Below are positions 60,023-64,000 of a stretch of 64,000 bases of DNA, one piece after another. Every line of letters begins with the position of its first letter. The stretch's first letter is position 1. The notes beneath the pieces were generated by a model. It ran no database searches and was not told the DNA's origin. It worked only from the letters and a program-made list of their open reading frames with translations. Location of the stretch: the NCBI GenBank assembly GCA_025267735.1, contig CM046303.1, positions 28,496,380-28,560,379 of the forward strand, in the 5' to 3' direction. This DNA is from Mactra quadrangularis (Eukaryota; Mollusca; Bivalvia; Venerida; Mactridae). The translations under genes and the position numbers were made by a program.

Positions 60023-60109
60023 CCACAGGCGACCGGCACGGTTCCGAAGCAAAAACACTATCATTATAAAAATAGTGATTTTGCTTCTGGACCGCGCCGA
60101 CCGCCTGTG
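60023..60109. repeat. Palindromic element, 87 bp, copy 2
   Basis: CCACAGGCGACCGGCACGGT pairs with CCGCGCCGACCGCCTGTG around AACACTAT...ATAGTG. Same family as 40170-40271. Confidence 0.68.
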
Positions 60110-60324
60110 AACAAAACAATTCATAGTATATGAAACAGTTATTAAATAATTAGACAACGTTTTCTGATGGATATAGATTTTTTTATAAATTTGGCGATAT
60201 TAATGATGTTCTTTTATACTTAGATTTCATAAAATAAAGGAATTTATCAATTTTGAGTGGTTATAATGTTGTAATAACGTGTAGATGTAGATAGGTTTTG
60301 ATCATTTCATTTATGATTTAAAAC

Positions 60325-61058
60325 TATAGGTCGTTTGCGGTAAAGCTGGACCCATAAAATCATTAATTATCTCAATAACTATCGGATGGAATTAACTCAA
60401 ATTTTGTATGAGATCATAACTAGCATTTTCCTTCTCAAATCCAAAAAATCAGAATTTTTCTTTAATTACATAACATACTTCCCATAGACATGCAATGCAA
60501 ATTTTGAAGCCAAAAATCGACTTTTGTTAAATGGGTATGTGCCATAATCAGAACAGCCACATATAACAGTAGATACAAAATAATAGCTAAATATGAGGCC
60601 CGGTTAGAAATTTTATTTGATGAAGTATAACAGTATATATACAAACTCAAATATCATCATCACTGTCGTCTGCATCGTCAAAATCTATACAAATTCTACA
60701 CGTACGATTTTAAAGACGGGCCTCTGCTTTACAATTCAGTAGACCGTCGAGTGTTTACTTAAGCGACAAATTTACAGTAAACGCACGGGACTTCGTATAA
60801 ATACACTGGAAGTATGACAATGTTATACTCAGAACAGCTTATTTTACCACCCGCCGGATTTTTGATAAAAAATTCCAAATATTTTGCATTGTACCTTATG
60901 GAAAACTTTTTTATTTATCTTTTAAAAATTCTGAAAATTTTAATCCTAGAAGGAAAAATTGAAATAAGATTGTATTAAAATTTTTAGCAAAATCGCTGTT
61001 ATAGTTTAAAAGATATTTACGGCAAATAGGGGTCCAGCATTAACGCAAACGACCTATA
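60325..61058. mobile_element. 734-bp DNA element with TATAGGTCGTTTGCG TIRs
   Basis: TATAGGTCGTTTGCGGTAAA and CGCAAACGACCTATA are inverted. GCTGGACCC and GGGTCCAGC extend the TIRs to about 28 bp. The right half matches 16494-16937. No transposase frame is present. Confidence 0.7.
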
Positions 61059-61095
61059 CATGCATATTTTTATTTAATATCGGTTGTGGCCATCT

Positions 61096-61179
61096 CCATT
61101 CTCGTTCCCTGAGCCTAGTAAGATTCTCGATACTAGATATTAGTACGAGAACCTTGATAACCTCAGGGTACGAGAATGG
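61096..61179. repeat. Palindrome family CCATTCTCGT, copy 1
   Basis: CCATTCTCGTTCCCTGAG pairs with CTCAGGGTACGAGAATGG. The centre contains ATTCTCGATACTAG. A second copy is at 63513-63588. Confidence 0.62.
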
Positions 61180-61754
61180 GACATCTCGAAGTAATGCGTT
61201 TACGCGTCGAAGCATAAAATTGACTGAGGTTGATAGGGGTTAATTAGAAGACTGGTCCATTCCATCATCAATGCACTTGTCAGCTCAAGGGTTATGCAGT
61301 TGAGATGAACAAGTTGTTTTAAAAAAGGATAGCATGGGAAGAATGGCTATCATTGTTAGAAAAGAACCTGTTAATGTATACAAATGCTAACATTTAAATT
61401 GCAACAAAAAATAATGTAGGCAAAGAAATGATACTAATTGTAACAAGCAATATGACACTGCGTTAAAAATGTTTGATAGTCGAATGACAATGAAGGGACA
61501 CAACTCTAACTGTACGGTTTGAGATTAATATGTAGTAGCGTGTATTTATCTCCCTTATACCTCTGATAGATGGAATATAACATTTTTGAAATGGATATTA
61601 AATACGCAATATTAATAAGTGTTAAAATTTCTCTGAAGAATTTAAAGATATTGTATAATTTGATCAAATGATTCATATATTGATAAGAATCAATTCAAAG
61701 TCTTACAAGTTGAGACAAACACAATAAAATGCAAACTGTATTCCCTTAACTTAC
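61180..61754. other. Intergenic, nothing recognised
   Basis: AT-rich DNA without recognised features. Confidence 0.45.
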
Positions 61755-62055
61755 TACAGGTCGTATTCTAGATCATGCGTGTTTTTGTAGTTTAAACAAT
61801 GGACTTGCCCACTAAATAGGTGAATAAGCTGATGCATGAACAGCATTTCACTAATTTAAACATATGTTTTTGACATTTAAAATTCGTTTTAAGTAACGTA
61901 TAAGCACATTGTAAAATCATATTATGATATATTTGTTTTAAATAAGTGTTAACTAACAAAACTGTAAAATTGTAAAAATAATTCATCCCTAAATATTGGT
62001 GTGTAATGAAACGGGCTATGTTAATATACGCAATGTTTACGTGGACGACCTGTAC
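61755..62055. mobile_element. 302-bp MITE with TACAGGTCG termini, copy 2
   Basis: TACAGGTCGTATTCTAGATC to TTTACGTGGACGACCTGTA. It matches 25067-25368 across its length in the same orientation. No target duplication is visible. Confidence 0.7.
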
Positions 62056-62590
62056 ACAAACGTTGTAAATAAAAACGATGTAAATGATTAGTTTGTGCCC
62101 TAGAATATTGTATTTATGGTGAGTAGAAGTTGATGTACAGGCTGTGTCCAAGAACATGGAAAATAGCCGCAGTGATTAAAAAAACAACAACAGACATAAC
62201 TATTGTTAGTAGCTTCTTTATTTCATTATACACATACAATTTATAAATATATAAAGCAATTTAATACGAACTCTATCTCATACAATGTCATCTATAAAGC
62301 TTTAAACAAAACGATCATAAACATGGAATTGATAAAATCATTTTTATGTCACTTCATACAATTCATACTGCATCCATAGAACAAGTAATCAATATGTTAT
62401 GTAAAATGATAGGGTTAGGAGTCTCTATATCAGACAATAGTTTTTACTGCAGCTTTTCTATAGTTATAAAAAACTTATTAAGTACATGTATCTACCGTGA
62501 TTTGAATCTCAAAAAAGTTAATTAACGGTTCAACTTTTGCAAGTATGTTTTATTGATTCATACGTAATCCCCCATCACGAAAATTAACAT
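62056..62590. other. Intergenic, nothing recognised
   Basis: No repeat or gene recognised. Confidence 0.45.
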
Positions 62591-62591
62591 A

Positions 62592-62665
62592 TACAGTGAA
62601 TCTTGCGTAAGCGACCACGTCTCCTAAGCGACCATTTGCACTAAGCGACCACCCTGAGTTCCCAC
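62592..62665. repeat. Fragment with repeated AAGCGACCA units
   Basis: TACAGTGAATCTTGCGTAAG then three AAGCGACCA units. It looks like one terminus of a mariner-like MITE related in style to the 4648 family. Confidence 0.45.
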
Positions 62666-62741
62666 CATGCCTAATTAAGTATGCAACTATACTGTGAATC
62701 ACTTCATGTTAAACATACTAAATTCGATGGAGGTTGAAGGT

Positions 62742-63034
62742 GCCCACCCGGCTAGCTCAGTCGGTACTTCTGATCGAGGGGTCGTTGGTTTAATTCACCA
62801 GGCTTCTCGTGGCGCTTGGTCATGAAATAATTTTCTACAGTCATTCTCCTTTCTACTACTGATTCTAAATCATGTCGGGCAGTAGTCATTCACTGGCGGA
62901 AGTATGTGCCTAGTAGTTGGTCAACGGCTAAATCCAGAGATCTAGCCTTTCTGAGAAAAGTGAGTAGGAGGACTGACCGCCGAGATATAACCTATACAAT
63001 GTGTTTCTACGGCGTTAAACCCAACAATAAAAAA
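62742..63034 (+). mobile_element. SINE family 1, copy 7
   Basis: The head CCCGGCTAGCTCAGTCGGTA lacks about 13 bp of the tRNA part. Box B is degraded (TTGGTTTAATTCACC). The 3' end TTCTACGGCGTTAAACCCAA is intact. Confidence 0.75.
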
Positions 63035-63512
63035 GGAAGGTAAAAGCTAATGAACAGAAAACATAAATGTTCAACAATCAAACAACACATCGACTATTTC
63101 ATTAACGTCGTAATTGTTTCATGTAATATTCATACAGCTTCGCATTACGTGTTTGCTTAGGTTATCAATATTTTAACAAACATCAAAGTAAATGCCGACT
63201 TCGCTTTTAGATTTTACAAATTAGCAATAAAAAGTGAAATAATATTAAATAATTAACTTTTTGAAAAACAAGAAAACATTAACATAACAAAATGGAAGGT
63301 TAATCTCTATAGTAACAACTAAACAACAACAACAACAACTTTCATACCATTTTCAAAGTAAATGCATCAACAATAACAACAAAGCTATAGCACTAACACA
63401 TTAGTAGATAATTATAAATCTCTTTATGAAAAACAACAGTACATGATAAGCAGCTTTTAATGGCCCTATCAAGTAAAAGTCAACTATATGTTTACAAGTT
63501 ACACATGGGTTG

Positions 63513-63588
63513 CCATTCTCGTACCCCGAGGTAATCAAGATTCTCGATCTAGTATCGAGAATCCTACTAGACTCTGGGTACGAAAATG
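63513..63588. repeat. Palindrome family CCATTCTCGT, copy 2
   Basis: CCATTCTCGTACCCCGAG pairs with CTCTGGGTACGAAAATG. The centre is ATTCTCGATCTAGTATCGAG. Confidence 0.62.
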
Positions 63589-63690
63589 AAAGGTTGCGTA
63601 AACATATACGAGTGACGAATCCTCACCTTTATCAGCTAGTTAATGTTATACTAATCTAATTTACAACAATCTTGCGTACCAAGGCAACAC

Positions 63691-63760
63691 ATTATCAAAA
63701 GTCTTACGATACAATGTAGAAGGATTTACGACTAAAATCGGTCGTAAGTCGTTTGATAAT
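63691..63760. repeat. Inverted repeat ATTATCAAA...TTTGATAAT
   Basis: ATTATCAAAAGTCTTACGA pairs with TCGTAAGTCGTTTGATAAT around a 30-nt centre that itself holds TTTACGAC...GTCGTAAG. Confidence 0.55.
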
Positions 63761-64000
63761 ACGGGCCCTGGTAAGAGCTTTGTGCGTTGGAACATTTCTA
63801 AAAAAGATCAAAGCATTGCCAAAAAACTGTTTATAAAGTTCATATATGTTTTTAAAAAAACCGGTTCGAAATAGACATTAAATTATCTGTACGAACATAA
63901 GTTGTACGTTTAAACCTTTATGTAACTATAAATATCTTATGATAATTTGTTCAAAAAAGGTCCGCATGAATGTCACGGACATACACGGACAATACCGTGA

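Overview
This is an AT-rich, intron-rich, repeat-dense animal nuclear window. It most likely comes from a bivalve mollusc. The clues are tRNA-derived SINEs with a conserved 3' domain, a cassette of 161-bp tandem repeats like the cores of bivalve pearl-type elements, and many short foldback elements. The assignment is inference from repeat style and gene structure, not a database match. No prokaryotic genes, rRNA, CRISPR, viral genes or convincing functional tRNA genes are visible.

Two protein-coding genes can be rebuilt exon by exon with canonical GT/AG junctions and closed reading frames. They point toward each other. Gene A (+ strand, coding 4097-16417, 11 coding exons, 564 aa) has a signal peptide, about three divergent cadherin repeats, one membrane segment and a 152-residue cytoplasmic tail. 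Gene B (- strand, coding 59001 down to 21736, 8 coding exons, 499 aa) has a signal peptide, a very short ectodomain, one membrane segment and a long disordered tail. That tail carries RSAP-like motifs, a six-proline run, a Tyr/Gly/Gln-rich segment and a poly-Ser C-terminus. I do not recognise gene B as a named family. Its penultimate coding exon is only 20 nt long and has two acceptors 5 nt apart; skipping it or using the other acceptor would truncate the protein.

Layout: 1-4080 is upstream DNA with a decayed LINE 3' end that carries a PIF/Harbinger-like MITE. Gene A fills 4081-16417; its introns hold a 161-bp tandem array, SINEs and MITEs. The 5.3-kb convergent interval 16418-21735 holds presumed 3' UTRs and many MITEs. 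Gene B spans 21736-59001 with introns of 0.4 to 11.4 kb full of foldback elements, palindromes and SINEs. 59002-64000 is intergenic with more MITEs, palindromes and one SINE.

Both genes encode type I single-pass surface proteins, but nothing in the sequence shows that they work together. Repeat boundaries are read by eye and are good to about 5-20 bp.
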